Positions 9,173 to 19,267 are shown, counted from the first letter of the stretch. The stretch is DNA of 56,749 bases from Hyphomicrobiales bacterium (GCA_017305595.1 JAFKKL010000008.1:1-56749), one strand, 5' to 3'. Translations and numbers: made by a program. The notes: a model not told the origin generated them from the sequence alone.

Positions 9173-9526
9173 CTAGTCGATGACCTGCATGATCCGCCGC
9201 GTGCGCGGATTGACCAATACCGGTTGCTCATTGATCACCGTGTAGCGATAGGGCGTTTCGCCGTATCGCTGCGGTACGTCGTAATAGGTCACGCCGGCTT
9301 CCGGCAGTACTGTTCCAACCGCGACCGGTGAATCGACCACGTAGGACGGCACGCGTTCGCGTACGATATATTCACGGAACTGCGAAACCTGCTCGTGCGG
9401 AATACCGACATAGGGCCCGCCCACGGTGGCGCGATCCTCGACGATAACGGTGCCTTGCGCCTGCGCGGCGAGCGGGGCACCGATAGCAGCCGCAAACGCG
9501 GCAGCGGCGATGAATGCGTTACGCAT
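9173..9526 (-). CDS. DUF1236-type periplasmic protein
   Basis: This is a 117-residue exported protein. It has a classical signal peptide (MRNAFIAAAAFAAAIGAPLA ending in AQAQG, with cleavage after AQA). The DUF1236-like region follows, with its typical VGIPHEQVSQFREYIVRERV block and a tail of the form YRYTVINEQPVLVNP. The longer frame begins at 9607, but ATG 9526 is chosen because it starts the signal peptide and has AGGAGATATCC just upstream. The family is widespread in Rhizobiales and has no established function. The sequence shows no catalytic motif. Confidence 0.75.
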   Translation of the reverse strand: MRNAFIAAAAFAAAIGAPLAAQAQGTVIVEDRATVGGPYVGIPHEQVSQFREYIVRERVPSYVVDSPVAVGTVLPEAGVTYYDVPQRYGETPYRYTVINEQPVLVNPRTRRIMQVID

Positions 9527-9755
9527 GGATATCTCCTGAATTGATCCCTTGGGACGAGGGCAACGCCGAACGCGTGCCACGCCAGCCGAATTAATGTCGT
9601 ACGGCATCGGACGTTCCGGTCAAATGCGGCGTCGATGGGGTCATTCGATGAAGCTTTTCGGACAGCCAGTCGCGCCGCTATCGCTGCGCTCACGGCGATG
9701 ATAAAAATAGATACGATTCGTGAAGACGTTTCACGGCTGCCGGGAGTGAATATCC

Positions 9756-9911
9756 ATGACGATTACCAGTGCCCATTTGCCAGCGATCGTTGCGCTGGTT
9801 GCCGGCATCCTGATCCTCCTGATGCCGCGCCTGTTAAACTTCATCGTGGCGATCTATTTGATTTTCGTGGGTTTGGTGGGGCTTGGTGTGCTGCGGATGT
9901 TCCACTTCTAG
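9756..9911 (+). CDS. DUF3096-like small membrane protein
   Basis: This 51-residue protein begins MTITSAHLPAIVALVAGILI and consists almost entirely of two hydrophobic segments separated by a short MPRLLN turn; it ends VLRMFHF. The pattern, including LIFVGLVGLGVL, matches the DUF3096 family of small inner-membrane proteins. Start ATG 9756 has CGGGAG about 10 nt upstream. It is monocistronic between divergent DUF1236 and ppdK. Function unknown. Confidence 0.7.
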   Translation: MTITSAHLPAIVALVAGILILLMPRLLNFIVAIYLIFVGLVGLGVLRMFHF

Positions 9912-10065
9912 CGGAGAGCGCCACGCATCGACTGCGGCCGATGGAGAATAGCGGTGCTCAATCCGGTGGGTTGGGCCCGAAACGGGCCTCGCGGCTTGCG
10001 CGAGTGCGGCAAAACGTGGTGTAAGGCGGGCAATATTTCCCCCCTCCTTATGACGTTTGGAAGCC

Positions 10066-13047
10066 ATGGCCAAAGCTGCATCCAAGTCCCCATCGAAAAA
10101 GTCCCAATCCAAGAAGTCGGCATCCTCATCCGCTTCAAAGGCTCAAGCGAAGTCCAAAAAGTCCTCAGCCAAGAAGCCCGCCGCCAAGAAGGCAAAGCCG
10201 GTGGCTGCTGCGCGCGGCAAAGTCGCGAAAAAGTCCACTGCCAAAGCCAAGCCGGCAGCGAAATCAGCGCCGAAGCCGACCGCACGGAAAGCTGCTGTTG
10301 CGAAGCCCGCCAAGGCGGTGGCTTCGAAAGCCATCGCAAAGGCTCCGAAGGCTGCTCTTGCTCCGAAGGCCGGCAAGTGGGTCTATACCTTCGGCGACGG
10401 CAAGGCCGAAGGTCGCTCCAGCATGCGCGACCTGCTCGGTGGCAAGGGCGCCAATCTCGCCGAAATGGCCAATCTCGGCCTGCCGGTGCCTCCGGGCTTC
10501 ACCATCCCGACGTCGGTGTGCACGTACTTCTACGCGCACGACAAAAGTTATCCGAAGGAGCTGAAGGCGCAAGTCGATCAGGCGTTGGCCTATGTCGGCA
10601 AGCTGACCGGCAAGGGGTTCGGCGACACCAAGAATCCGCTGCTGGTGTCGGTGCGCTCCGGCGCGCGCGCCTCGATGCCGGGCATGATGGACACCGTGCT
10701 CAATCTCGGCCTCAACGACGAGACGGTAGAATCGCTCGCCGCGCTATCGGGTGACCGGCGCTTTGCCTATGACAGCTACCGTCGTTTCATCACGATGTAT
10801 TCGGATGTGGTGCTGGGCCTCGAGCATCATCACTTCGAGGAAATCCTCGACATCTTCAAGGACAGCAAGGGCTACACCCTCGACACCGACGTCACTGGCG
10901 ACGAATGGGTCGAGCTGGTTGGCCAGTACAAGCGGGCGGTTGCCGAGGAAACCGGCAGCGAGTTTCCGCAGGACCCGCACGATCAGTTGTGGGGTGCCAT
11001 CGGCGCGGTGTTCTCCTCGTGGATGAATGCGCGTGCGATGACTTATCGCAAGCTGCACGATATTCCCGAATCGTGGGGTACCGCCGTCAACGTGCAGGCG
11101 ATGGTGTTCGGCAACATGGGCGAGACGTCGGCCACCGGCGTCGCCTTCACGCGCAATCCATCGACCGGCGAAGGCAAACTCTACGGCGAATTCCTGATCA
11201 ACGCGCAGGGCGAAGACGTCGTCGCCGGCATTCGCACGCCACAGGACATCACCGAGGAAGCGCGCATCGAATCCGGCTCCGACAAGCCGTCGATGGAAAA
11301 TGCGATGCCGGATGCGTTCAAGGAATTGAAACGCATCTATACGCTCCTGGAGAAGCACTACCGCGACATGCAGGACATGGAGTTCACCGTCGAGGACGGC
11401 AAGCTCTGGATGCTGCAGACCCGCAACGGCAAGCGCACCGCCAAGGCAGCGCTGCGTATCGCGGTCGAACTCGCCAACGAGGGACTGATTTCGCGCAACG
11501 ATGCAGTGTCACGCATCGATCCCGCCTCGCTTGATCAGTTGCTGCATCCGACCATCGACCCGAATGCCAAGCGCGACGTGATCGCGACCGGCCTGCCGGC
11601 CTCGCCTGGCGCGGCGGCGGGCGAGATCGTGTTCTCATCGGATGAGGCCACCAAGCTGCAAGCCGATGGCCGCAAGGTCATTCTGGTTCGCATCGAGACC
11701 AGCCCGGAAGACATTCACGGCATGCACGCCGCCGAAGGCATTCTCACTACGCGCGGCGGCATGACCTCCCACGCGGCGGTGGTGGCGCGCGGCATGGGCA
11801 AGCCGTGCGTTTCGGGCTGCGGCATGATCCGCGTCGATTACGGCCGCGGCACCATGTCGATCGGTGACCGCGTCTTCAACGCCGGCGATGTCATCACCAT
11901 CGACGGTTCGCTCGGACAAGTGCTCGCTGGTCGGATGCCGATGATCGAGCCGGAATTGTCCGGCGAGTTCGGCACGCTGATGGGCTGGGCCGATCAGGTC
12001 CGCAAGCTCGGCGTGCGCGTCAATGCCGACACGCCGCCGGATGCGCGCACCGCGATCCGGTTTGGTGCGGAAGGTATCGGCCTGTGCCGCACCGAGCATA
12101 TGTTCTTCGAGGAGACGCGCATCCGCACCGTGCGCGAGATGATCCTCGCGGAAGATGAGCAGTCGCGCCGTTCGGCACTGTCGAAGCTGCTGCCGATGCA
12201 GCGCGCCGACTTCGTCGAGCTGTTCGAGATCATGAAGGATCTGCCGGTGACGATCCGGCTGCTCGATCCGCCACTTCATGAGTTCCTGCCGCATACGCAG
12301 GCCGAGATCGAGGAAGTGGCGCGCGCCATGAACACCGATCCGCGCCGTCTGGCGGATCGCGCGCGCGAACTGGCCGAGTTCAATCCGATGCTCGGCTTCC
12401 GCGGTTGCCGTCTCGCGATCGCCTATCCGGAGATCGCCGAGATGCAGGCGCGCGCGATTTTCGAGGCGGCGGTCGAGGCCGGCAAGCGCACCGGCAAGGC
12501 GGTCAATCCCGAAGTGATGGTGCCGCTGATCGCGACCAAGGCCGAATTCGATCTGGTCAAGGCGCGCATCGACGCCACCGCGCAGGCGGTGTCGCGCGAA
12601 ACCGGCGTGGCGCTGAAGTATCAGGTCGGCACCATGATTGAGTTACCGCGCGCCTGCCTCAAGGCGGGCGAGATCGCGCAGGCAGCCGAGTTCTTCTCCT
12701 TCGGCACCAACGATCTGACGCAGACGACCTTCGGCATCAGCCGCGACGACGCCGCGAGTTTCCTCGGCACCTATACCGCGCGGGGTATTCTCGAGATCGA
12801 TCCGTTTGTTTCGGTCGATCGCGAGGGCGTAGGCGAGTTGGTGAAGATTGCGGTGGAGCGCGGCCGTGCCACGCGTCGCGATCTGAAGATGGGAATCTGC
12901 GGCGAGCATGGCGGTGATCCGGCGTCGGTGAGTTTCTGCCACCACATCGGTTTGAATTACGTCTCGTGTTCGCCGTATCGCGTGCCGATCGCGCGGCTTG
13001 CGGCAGCGCAGGCGGCGCTCGGCAAGGAGATCGCCAGCCAGGCGTGA
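10066..13047 (+). CDS. ppdK: Pyruvate, phosphate dikinase with lysine-rich N-terminal tail
   Basis: PPDK interconverts ATP + Pi + pyruvate with AMP + PPi + phosphoenolpyruvate through a swivelling phosphohistidine domain. From about residue 105 (KWVYTFGDG) the sequence is a normal PPDK: nucleotide-binding domain (GGKGANLAEMANLGLPVPPG), phosphohistidine loop (TRGGMTSHAAVVARGMG) and PEP/pyruvate barrel ending with the catalytic Cys in GICGEHGG. The enzyme is 993 residues versus about 880-890 usually. The difference is residues 1-104, with 30 Lys and no Asp or Glu, rich in Ala/Ser/Pro, resembling histone H1 C-terminal tails. ATG 10066 is preferred over an upstream TTG at 10057. No good ribosome binding site is visible. 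A strong terminator follows. Confidence 0.95.
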   Translation: MAKAASKSPSKKSQSKKSASSSASKAQAKSKKSSAKKPAAKKAKPVAAARGKVAKKSTAKAKPAAKSAPKPTARKAAVAKPAKAVASKAIAKAPKAALAPKAGKWVYTFGDGKAEGRSSMRDLLGGKGANLAEMANLGLPVPPGFTIPTSVCTYFYAHDKSYPKELKAQVDQALAYVGKLTGKGFGDTKNPLLVSVRSGARASMPGMMDTVLNLGLNDETVESLAALSGDRRFAYDSYRRFITMYSDVVLGLEHHHFEEILDIFKDSKGYTLDTDVTGDEWVELVGQYKRAVAEETGSEFPQDPHDQLWGAIGAVFSSWMNARAMTYRKLHDIPESWGTAVNVQAMVFGNMGETSATGVAFTRNPSTGEGKLYGEFLINAQGEDVVAGIRTPQDITEEARIESGSDKPSMENAMPDAFKELKRIYTLLEKHYRDMQDMEFTVEDGKLWMLQTRNGKRTAKAALRIAVELANEGLISRNDAVSRIDPASLDQLLHPTIDPNAKRDVIATGLPASPGAAAGEIVFSSDEATKLQADGRKVILVRIETSPEDIHGMHAAEGILTTRGGMTSHAAVVARGMGKPCVSGCGMIRVDYGRGTMSIGDRVFNAGDVITIDGSLGQVLAGRMPMIEPELSGEFGTLMGWADQVRKLGVRVNADTPPDARTAIRFGAEGIGLCRTEHMFFEETRIRTVREMILAEDEQSRRSALSKLLPMQRADFVELFEIMKDLPVTIRLLDPPLHEFLPHTQAEIEEVARAMNTDPRRLADRARELAEFNPMLGFRGCRLAIAYPEIAEMQARAIFEAAVEAGKRTGKAVNPEVMVPLIATKAEFDLVKARIDATAQAVSRETGVALKYQVGTMIELPRACLKAGEIAQAAEFFSFGTNDLTQTTFGISRDDAASFLGTYTARGILEIDPFVSVDREGVGELVKIAVERGRATRRDLKMGICGEHGGDPASVSFCHHIGLNYVSCSPYRVPIARLAAAQAALGKEIASQA

Positions 13048-13072
13048 TGCGACTGTCATTCAATACGTCGAG

Positions 13073-13103
13073 AATGCCCGGAGTTTGCTCCGGGCATTTT
13101 ATT
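13073..13103 (+). terminator. Rho-independent terminator after ppdK
   Basis: The 11-bp stem AATGCCCGGAG (13073-13083) / CTCCGGGCATT (13088-13098) with loop TTTG is followed by TTTATTT. It lies 25 bp after the ppdK stop and is the clearest intrinsic terminator in the window. Confidence 0.9.
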
Positions 13104-13352
13104 TCCTGCATCGCGTGCTACGCGCTGTTAGGAATTCTTAACTATCGGCGTTGACCGAACGTTTACCCGATTTCGTGACGTGTGATTCACGACATTGAAA
13201 GAAAGCCTTGCGCCGCAACGACAAGTCGCTTGCATGTGTCTTACGTGCATCGCCGATTAACTCCCCCGCAACTTTAATGGGCTACTAACGGCAAGGATCG
13301 AATTGCATCGAAGGTGCGCGTCGATCTCGTGTGTGCGTATGTGTAGCGTTGC
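13104..13352. other. Gene-free spacer upstream of the wall hydrolase
   Basis: Together with the terminator this makes a 305-bp gap between ppdK and the SleB-type hydrolase gene. It is AT-richer than its surroundings and presumably holds the hydrolase promoter, but I could not pick a convincing -35/-10 pair or operator. No reading frame of note was found. Confidence 0.5.
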
Positions 13353-14750
13353 GTGAGCGTATCGATGGTTGTCATGCGTAACGGGCCGAAGGGCGCACGG
13401 TTAGCGCTCTTCGGCCTCGGTCTCGGCGTCTTCGCACTGTTTCCGAAGGAAGCCGGATACCAGGACATTGCCTCGCTGCTGGCGCGCCAGCCGGGCGTTG
13501 CCGAACGTTGGCAGGAACGAGTGTTCTCGCCATCCGCAAACGCCATCCAGGTTGCAACCTTCAGTTTTGGCCGTCCGATCGGCACGTCGTTGCCGCGTAC
13601 TGCCGCCGCCTTGCTTGCGAGTTTTGAAAGCCAGGGCAACGACATCGTCGGCGCGATCACGCGCAATCCGGTGCTGGTTCAGCCGCGCCGTTATCAGTCC
13701 AGCGATTTTCCGCGCGTCGACCGCGCCCTGAAGGGCGATCGCCTTGCCATCGTGGCTCCGGTCGAGACGCCGGAGACCGTAGCGCCTGAGCAGGAACCTT
13801 CGCGCTTCGTCGCGCCGCCTGCGCGCGAGAAGACCGCGGCAGTCTCGCAAAATTTGCTCGACCCGGAACTCGCCGAAGCGCTCAACGCACCGCCGCTGGC
13901 GCAATACGATGCCGCCTCGGCAGTGGATGTCCGGCCATTCGAGGACAAAGGCCCGGCAGTGAGCCACGAGCATTTGCCAGCTGTGACGCCGTCACCAGAT
14001 CCCTTCAAGGTGCAGACCGCGAGCCTTTATTTCGGTAGCAACTCGCTCGGCATTGCCAGCCAGACGTTGCAAAGCTGGCAGCCGGGTGAGGAGCCGACGG
14101 TGCTTCGCCCCGGGGCGCCGGATCCCGATCTCAAAACCGCAGCGCCGCAGGTTGCCGTGGCGGCACCGCAGGCGGGCGAAAGCGTCGCCGGCAAGGGCGA
14201 AGTCAACAGCGATCACAAGGCGCATCTCAAGACACCGGCGGAACGGTTAAGCCTTGAGGGCAAGGCTCGCGCGAAGCAGGAGAAGTGTCTCGCCGAAGCC
14301 GTATATTTCGAAGCGCGGGGCGAGGCGGTGCGTGGCCAGATTGCGGTGGCGCAGGTGGTGATGAACCGGGTGTTCTCCGGTTTCTACCCGACCACCGTGT
14401 GTGGCGTCGTCTATCAGAACGCCAACCGTCGTCTGGCTTGTCAGTTCACCTTCGCCTGCGACGGCATTCCCGACGTTGTGCGCGAACCCGACATGTGGGA
14501 CCGCGCGCGCAAGATCGCGAAAGCCACCCTCGACGGTCAGCTCTGGCTGCCCGAAGTCGGGAAGTCGACGCACTACCACGCCTATTGGGTGCATCCGTCG
14601 TGGGTGCGCGAGATGCGCAAGATGTACCGCACCGGCGTGCATACCTTCTATCGACCCCGCGCGTGGGGCGACGGTAGCGATGCGCCGCGCTGGGGCTCGG
14701 CGGCGGAAACGGCCGAAATCTCCGCGAAACTGGCCGCGTTCAAGCCGTAG
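13353..14750 (+). CDS. SleB-type cell wall hydrolase
   Basis: This 465-residue envelope protein has a C-terminal Hydrolase_2 (SleB) domain, about residues 305-440. It begins KCLAEAVYFEARGE, carries the catalytic Glu in EARGE, then VMNRVFSGFYPTTVCGVVYQ, and ends THYHAYWVHPSW...VHTFYRPRAWG. Such domains cleave peptidoglycan glycan strands. Near the start is one hydrophobic segment (ARLALFGLGLGVFALF), a signal anchor or signal peptide. A low-complexity Pro/Ala-rich region of about 250 residues separates it from the catalytic domain. The start is either GTG 13353 or the in-frame ATGs at 13365 and 13374; the last would place the hydrophobic segment nearest the N-terminus. Confidence 0.85.
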   Translation: MSVSMVVMRNGPKGARLALFGLGLGVFALFPKEAGYQDIASLLARQPGVAERWQERVFSPSANAIQVATFSFGRPIGTSLPRTAAALLASFESQGNDIVGAITRNPVLVQPRRYQSSDFPRVDRALKGDRLAIVAPVETPETVAPEQEPSRFVAPPAREKTAAVSQNLLDPELAEALNAPPLAQYDAASAVDVRPFEDKGPAVSHEHLPAVTPSPDPFKVQTASLYFGSNSLGIASQTLQSWQPGEEPTVLRPGAPDPDLKTAAPQVAVAAPQAGESVAGKGEVNSDHKAHLKTPAERLSLEGKARAKQEKCLAEAVYFEARGEAVRGQIAVAQVVMNRVFSGFYPTTVCGVVYQNANRRLACQFTFACDGIPDVVREPDMWDRARKIAKATLDGQLWLPEVGKSTHYHAYWVHPSWVREMRKMYRTGVHTFYRPRAWGDGSDAPRWGSAAETAEISAKLAAFKP

Positions 14751-14888
14751 GCTACCCATCTATCTTTCACGCCTTGGCGCGGGTTGCTGGCATGCGTCCC
14801 GTTGGCTAAATTCGGCCCTGCGCGGCGCATCTGCCGCAGTGAAATCGACATCCGAAAAATTCGGCAGGCGTCGGCGGAGGGATACAGC

Positions 14889-15875
14889 GTGGCTACGTTC
14901 AAGGCAGTACGGATCGACAAGGCGGAGAAGGGCACCACGGCGACGCTGACCCAGTTCGACGAGGCGGAACTGATGGACGGCGACGTCACCGTTCGCGTCG
15001 AATGGTCGACCTTGAACTACAAGGACGGTCTGGCGGTCACCGGCAAGGCTCCGGTGGTACGCCGCTTTCCAATGATTGCTGGTATCGATTTTGCCGGCAC
15101 TGTCGAGCAGTCGTCGCATCCGGCCTGGAAGGCTGGCGACAAGGTGGTCTGCAACGGCTGGGGCATGGGCGAGACGCATCTCGGCGCTTACGCCGAGAAA
15201 GCGCGCGTCAAGGGCGATTGGCTGGTGCGGTTGCCGGACGGCATGTCAGCGCGTGACGCCATGGCGGTCGGCACGGCGGGCTACACCGCGATGCTGTCGG
15301 TGCTGGCCCTCGAGAAGCACGGCTTGAAGCCCGCGGATGGCCCCGTGGTCGTGACCGGCGCGGCCGGCGGCGTCGGTTCGGTCGCCATCGCCGTGCTGTC
15401 GAAGCTCGGCTATCAGGTGATCGCCTCTACCGGTCGCGCCTCCGAGGCGGATTATCTGCGCGGCCTCGGGGCAACCGAGATTATCGACCGCAACGAACTC
15501 TCCGGCCCGGCCAAGCCGCTAGCCAAGGAACGCTGGGCGGGCGGCGTTGACAGCGTCGGTTCCACCACGCTGGCGAACTTGTTGTCGATGACCAAATATC
15601 GCGGCGCCATCGCCGCCTGCGGTCTTGCCGCCGGCATGGACCTGCCGTCATCGGTCGCCCCCTTCATTTTGCGCGGGGTGTGTCTTCTCGGCATCGATTC
15701 GGTGATGTGTCCGATCGAGCTTCGCAAACAGGCCTGGAGCCGCCTTGCGAGCGATCTGGATCGCGCGAAACTGGCTGAAATCACTCATGAAATCGGTCTG
15801 GATGAAGTCATCGCGGCAGGCCCGCGGATTCTCGGAGGGCAGGTGCGGGGTCGCATCGTGGTAAAGATTTCCTGA
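14889..15875 (+). CDS. YhdH/AcuI-type quinone oxidoreductase (acrylyl-CoA reductase family)
   Basis: This is a 328-residue zinc-free medium-chain dehydrogenase/reductase. The N-terminal [15 protein letters not shown] and [20 protein letters not shown] are characteristic of the YhdH/AcuI branch, and the NADPH Rossmann motif is [21 protein letters not shown]. AcuI reduces acryloyl-CoA to propionyl-CoA, protecting cells from a reactive electrophile; activity on other substrates is possible. The frame runs open from 14784, but GTG 14889 fits the family N-terminus and has GGAGGG 7 nt upstream. It is monocistronic. I give no symbol because the substrate is not proven by sequence. Confidence 0.85.
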   Translation: MATFKAVRIDKAEKGTTATLTQFDEAELMDGDVTVRVEWSTLNYKDGLAVTGKAPVVRRFPMIAGIDFAGTVEQSSHPAWKAGDKVVCNGWGMGETHLGAYAEKARVKGDWLVRLPDGMSARDAMAVGTAGYTAMLSVLALEKHGLKPADGPVVVTGAAGGVGSVAIAVLSKLGYQVIASTGRASEADYLRGLGATEIIDRNELSGPAKPLAKERWAGGVDSVGSTTLANLLSMTKYRGAIAACGLAAGMDLPSSVAPFILRGVCLLGIDSVMCPIELRKQAWSRLASDLDRAKLAEITHEIGLDEVIAAGPRILGGQVRGRIVVKIS

Positions 15876-15995
15876 GCGACGTTCAGACTTTACCAACCAA
15901 GCTGCTCCATTGTTGCCACGGTTAGTATGGTAAGCAGCGGGTAAAGGTGGCGCGGCGGCGTCATCTATCCTGCGCTCAGTTGTGTGGAGTTCAGC

Positions 15996-16571
15996 ATGCT
16001 TGCGCGTTTTGTGTTGGGTGCCTTGACCATCGGCGCGGTGATCGCGCCAGCCGTGGCCGGCGAAATGAACGCCACCGAGGCGCGCAAGTTCGTCGTCGGA
16101 AAGATATTCTCCTTCACCTGCTTCGACGGCACCCGCGGCGCCGGCCGGATCTTCGACGACGGTTCGGCGGCAGGATCGATCCAGTTCAGCGGTTCTGGGC
16201 CGACGCGCTACATGCGGCTTCCGGTCAATACGGTGCAGACGCGCGGCGAGTCGGTGTGTGCTTCGTTGAAGGGGCTGCCGTTCTCGCCCTGCTTCAATCT
16301 CGACAAGAAGGACGACCGCAGTTTCCGTGGCGCGGTGTCGGGCATGGGCTTCGCCTATTGCGACTTCCATCACAAGGGTGCCGGTCACATCCTCATGGCG
16401 CGGGCGGTTTCCGGTCGGGGACCGCGCTCGCTACATCCGCGCCATGTGAGGTCGGCGGACGCTGCTTCGCCGGAGGTCGTGGCGCGTGTAGAAACGCCGC
16501 GAGTCGAAAAGTCGAAGATCGCGCCGGTGCCGGCCGAAGCGGTTTCCGAATTGCGCCGCTCGACTGACTAA
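15996..16571 (+). CDS. Secreted hypothetical protein
   Basis: This 191-residue protein has a clear signal peptide (MLARFVLGALTIGAVIAPAVAG, cleavage after AVA). The mature part carries several Cys residues (FTCFDG, SVCASLKG, SPCFNLD, YCDFH), which could form two disulfides in the periplasm. The last 60 residues are Pro/Ala/Arg-rich and probably disordered. Start ATG 15996 follows GGAG at 15986-15989. I do not recognise a named family; similar proteins are common in Bradyrhizobium relatives. Function unknown. Confidence 0.65.
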   Translation: MLARFVLGALTIGAVIAPAVAGEMNATEARKFVVGKIFSFTCFDGTRGAGRIFDDGSAAGSIQFSGSGPTRYMRLPVNTVQTRGESVCASLKGLPFSPCFNLDKKDDRSFRGAVSGMGFAYCDFHHKGAGHILMARAVSGRGPRSLHPRHVRSADAASPEVVARVETPRVEKSKIAPVPAEAVSELRRSTD

Positions 16572-16597
16572 TCTTCATCTCCTGATTTGTTCGCCTC

Positions 16598-19267
16598 TTA
16601 CGCCTCCGGCGGCGGAGGCGGTGCACTTACTTGTGCCGGCGGCTGTGGTGCGCTCCGGAACAGGATGCGCTGATACAGCCAGCCGATGGCCACCAGCACC
16701 AGTCCGAGCACCATGAACGACAGCGCGCGGTAAACGCCGGTCAGTTCCGACATATCCACCAGGAATGCCTTGAGGATGGTCAGCGCGATCACCGCTGCCG
16801 AAGCCAGTCGCGCACGTTGCGAGTTGACCAGCACGCCGACCGCGAGCAACACCACGCCGAACGCGAGCCACGCGATTGTATAGGTGTATTGCTCGGCGTC
16901 GCCGATGCCGCCGCTGTTCATGATCGGACCGTGATAGATGCGGCGTATTTCCAGCGTGACATAGGCGAGCGCCAGCACCAGCGCGCCGGCGGCGAGTCCG
17001 TGCCCATAGAAACGGGTGCGGCGGCCGGCCACGAGATAAGACAGCGTCAGCATCAATGCAGCAGGCAGCGCGTAGCCGAGCAGCAGGAGATTGACGACCA
17101 CGCCGCCGACATCGATGTGCCAGATCATCGGATTGTCGAGCCCGAGCAGGCCGAACAGCGCGGCGAGGCAGGCGAAGATCGTCAGCAGCACCGCCGCGAC
17201 GTCATGCACGACGCTGCGCGAGCGAATGCGCAGGCGTTCGAGCCCGATGGCCATCGCCAGTGCGACACAGACTTGCAGCGCTACCTCGCTCAGTCCGGCG
17301 ATGTTGGCGTAAACCTTGCCGCCGTTGACCGCGTGGCGAATTTCCATGAAGGCCAGCAGCACGGTGAACAGGATCGCGGCGGATTCGATCATGCGTAGCG
17401 GCACGTCGTCGCCGCGCTTCCGCAGCAGATAGCTCGCGGTCCAGAACGACAGCGCCGGAATGCCGTAGCCCCACAGCAGCCAATTGAAGATCATGGTGCT
17501 GCCGATGGCATCGCCCGCGATGCGCGGTTCATAACCGATGCGGGCGACCACGATGGCGGCGAGGATCGCCGCCAGCCAGCGCAGGAAGGGAATCGGCCGT
17601 CGGGTTGCAACCCATGCGGTGCCCGCCGACATCAGCGCCAGCGCAATGGTGAGCCAACCGCGTTCCAACGCGAAGGTGAGCGCCAAAGCCAACGCGCCCA
17701 GCGTGCCGGTGGCGAACAGCGCGGCCGCGATGGCCTGACCCGGTCGAGGTTCGCGCCGGCTCAACGTTTCGGTCATCCAGCCGAACACCGCCGCGACGAT
17801 GACGGCGATGATGGCGAAAGGAATCGAACGGTCGAAATGCGCGACGCGCGCATAGAGCGCGATCAACAGCGCAATCGGCGTGAACACCGCCGAGGCCGCC
17901 CAGATCACCGGCACCGATGCGCTGATCGAACGGCCCTGCGCGGCGAAACCCGCAACGACGAAGCCGGTCCCGAAGATCGCGGCCGCAGTCAGATGCGCGG
18001 AGACGGAGTCGTCAGTCGCGCTCGGTGCGAGGCCCGGCATCGCGCCGCCCGGCAGCACCAGCATGTCGGGATTGGCGCGCACCGCCCATTCGAGGAACAC
18101 GACCGCGACCAGCACGGCGTTGGCAGCGACCGCCGCGACGGCCGCCGGCGCACGCCAGGCAATCGCGAGTGTGGCGACGATCAGCAAGCCGAATACCGTG
18201 ATCGCTGACATCGCGTGGCCGCTGCCGAGCACGATCATCGTGGCGCCGAGCGCGTAGGCCGCCAGTGCGCCGGAGGAGACCGGCTCCACCTTGCCCGGTT
18301 CGGCAGGCGGGCCGAACAGCAGTCCGCACACCACGAGCAACGCGGCGAGCGCGAAGCCGACGATGACGTGGAACGCATGCGGCGCGATCATCGACGGCCC
18401 GCAATCGAGGCATGGTGCTGTCCACAACAGCGCGAAGACTGTGGTGGTGATCGCGAGCCAGCGCCACAAGCGGATGCGCGCCAGTCCGAAAGCGGCGGCG
18501 GTGACGATGGCGAGATAGATATACAGCGCCCAGAAATCAGGTCGCTCCGACGATACCAGCACCGGTGTCGCGAACGCACCGACGACGCCGAGTCCGGCCA
18601 GCGCTGGACCGTGCAGCAACGCGGCGGCCAGCGTCGCCAACGCGACCAGTCCCAACAACACGAAAGCGGTGGCCGGCACGAGGAAGTCGTACAGCGCATA
18701 GGCAGCATACACCGTCGCGAAGGCGACGGCGGTGCCTGCGGCGGTGAGGATCGCGGGAATGTTGGCGGTCGGCAGCGGCGCGATCGCCGCCATGCTGTCT
18801 TGCCGGCGCGTCCATTCGCCGGCGGCGAGCAGCGCGGCCGCGAACAGACCGCCGAGCAGCACGCGCACGCCGGGGCCGAGCAGGCCTTCCTCGATGGAGT
18901 AACGCACCATGAAGAAACCGCCGAGCGCCAGCGTCAGACCGCCGAGCCAGACCACCCAGCGCGTGCCGATGCGTTCCTCGATGCGTGCGCCGGAAGCGGT
19001 GGCGGCGTTCGGAATCGGCGGAGGCTGCTGGATTTCGTCCGCATCGGGCAGGAGTGGCGGTGGCGCGGGAATCGAGGTGTCTGCGCTGACCGCCGCTTCG
19101 TCCATCGTCGGCTGTAGCGGGATGTCGAGCGGCGGGGGCATGGCGATCGTCCCGCTGCCAGCGGCTTCCAACGCCTGCACACGCGCTTGCAACGCGTCGG
19201 CGCGATTGAGTGCCTTGCGGGCGAAAATGACGGCGGCGATGGCGATCAGCAGCGCGAGAAATTCCAT
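16598..19267 (-). CDS. DUF2339 polytopic membrane protein
   Basis: This is a very large inner-membrane protein of 889 residues. After a short N-terminal anchor (EFLALLIAIAAVIFA), a coiled-coil heptad region (ALNRADALQARVQALEAAG) and a Pro-rich cytoplasmic stretch comes the hallmark RIGTRWVVWLGGLTLALGG. More than 20 hydrophobic segments fill the rest of the length. This architecture is DUF2339, a family in Proteobacteria with no known activity. The C-terminus is Pro-rich (PPAQVSAPPPPPEA). The gene is monocistronic and convergent with the secreted protein gene, 26 bp between stops. Confidence 0.88.
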   Translation of the reverse strand: MEFLALLIAIAAVIFARKALNRADALQARVQALEAAGSGTIAMPPPLDIPLQPTMDEAAVSADTSIPAPPPLLPDADEIQQPPPIPNAATASGARIEERIGTRWVVWLGGLTLALGGFFMVRYSIEEGLLGPGVRVLLGGLFAAALLAAGEWTRRQDSMAAIAPLPTANIPAILTAAGTAVAFATVYAAYALYDFLVPATAFVLLGLVALATLAAALLHGPALAGLGVVGAFATPVLVSSERPDFWALYIYLAIVTAAAFGLARIRLWRWLAITTTVFALLWTAPCLDCGPSMIAPHAFHVIVGFALAALLVVCGLLFGPPAEPGKVEPVSSGALAAYALGATMIVLGSGHAMSAITVFGLLIVATLAIAWRAPAAVAAVAANAVLVAVVFLEWAVRANPDMLVLPGGAMPGLAPSATDDSVSAHLTAAAIFGTGFVVAGFAAQGRSISASVPVIWAASAVFTPIALLIALYARVAHFDRSIPFAIIAVIVAAVFGWMTETLSRREPRPGQAIAAALFATGTLGALALALTFALERGWLTIALALMSAGTAWVATRRPIPFLRWLAAILAAIVVARIGYEPRIAGDAIGSTMIFNWLLWGYGIPALSFWTASYLLRKRGDDVPLRMIESAAILFTVLLAFMEIRHAVNGGKVYANIAGLSEVALQVCVALAMAIGLERLRIRSRSVVHDVAAVLLTIFACLAALFGLLGLDNPMIWHIDVGGVVVNLLLLGYALPAALMLTLSYLVAGRRTRFYGHGLAAGALVLALAYVTLEIRRIYHGPIMNSGGIGDAEQYTYTIAWLAFGVVLLAVGVLVNSQRARLASAAVIALTILKAFLVDMSELTGVYRALSFMVLGLVLVAIGWLYQRILFRSAPQPPAQVSAPPPPPEA

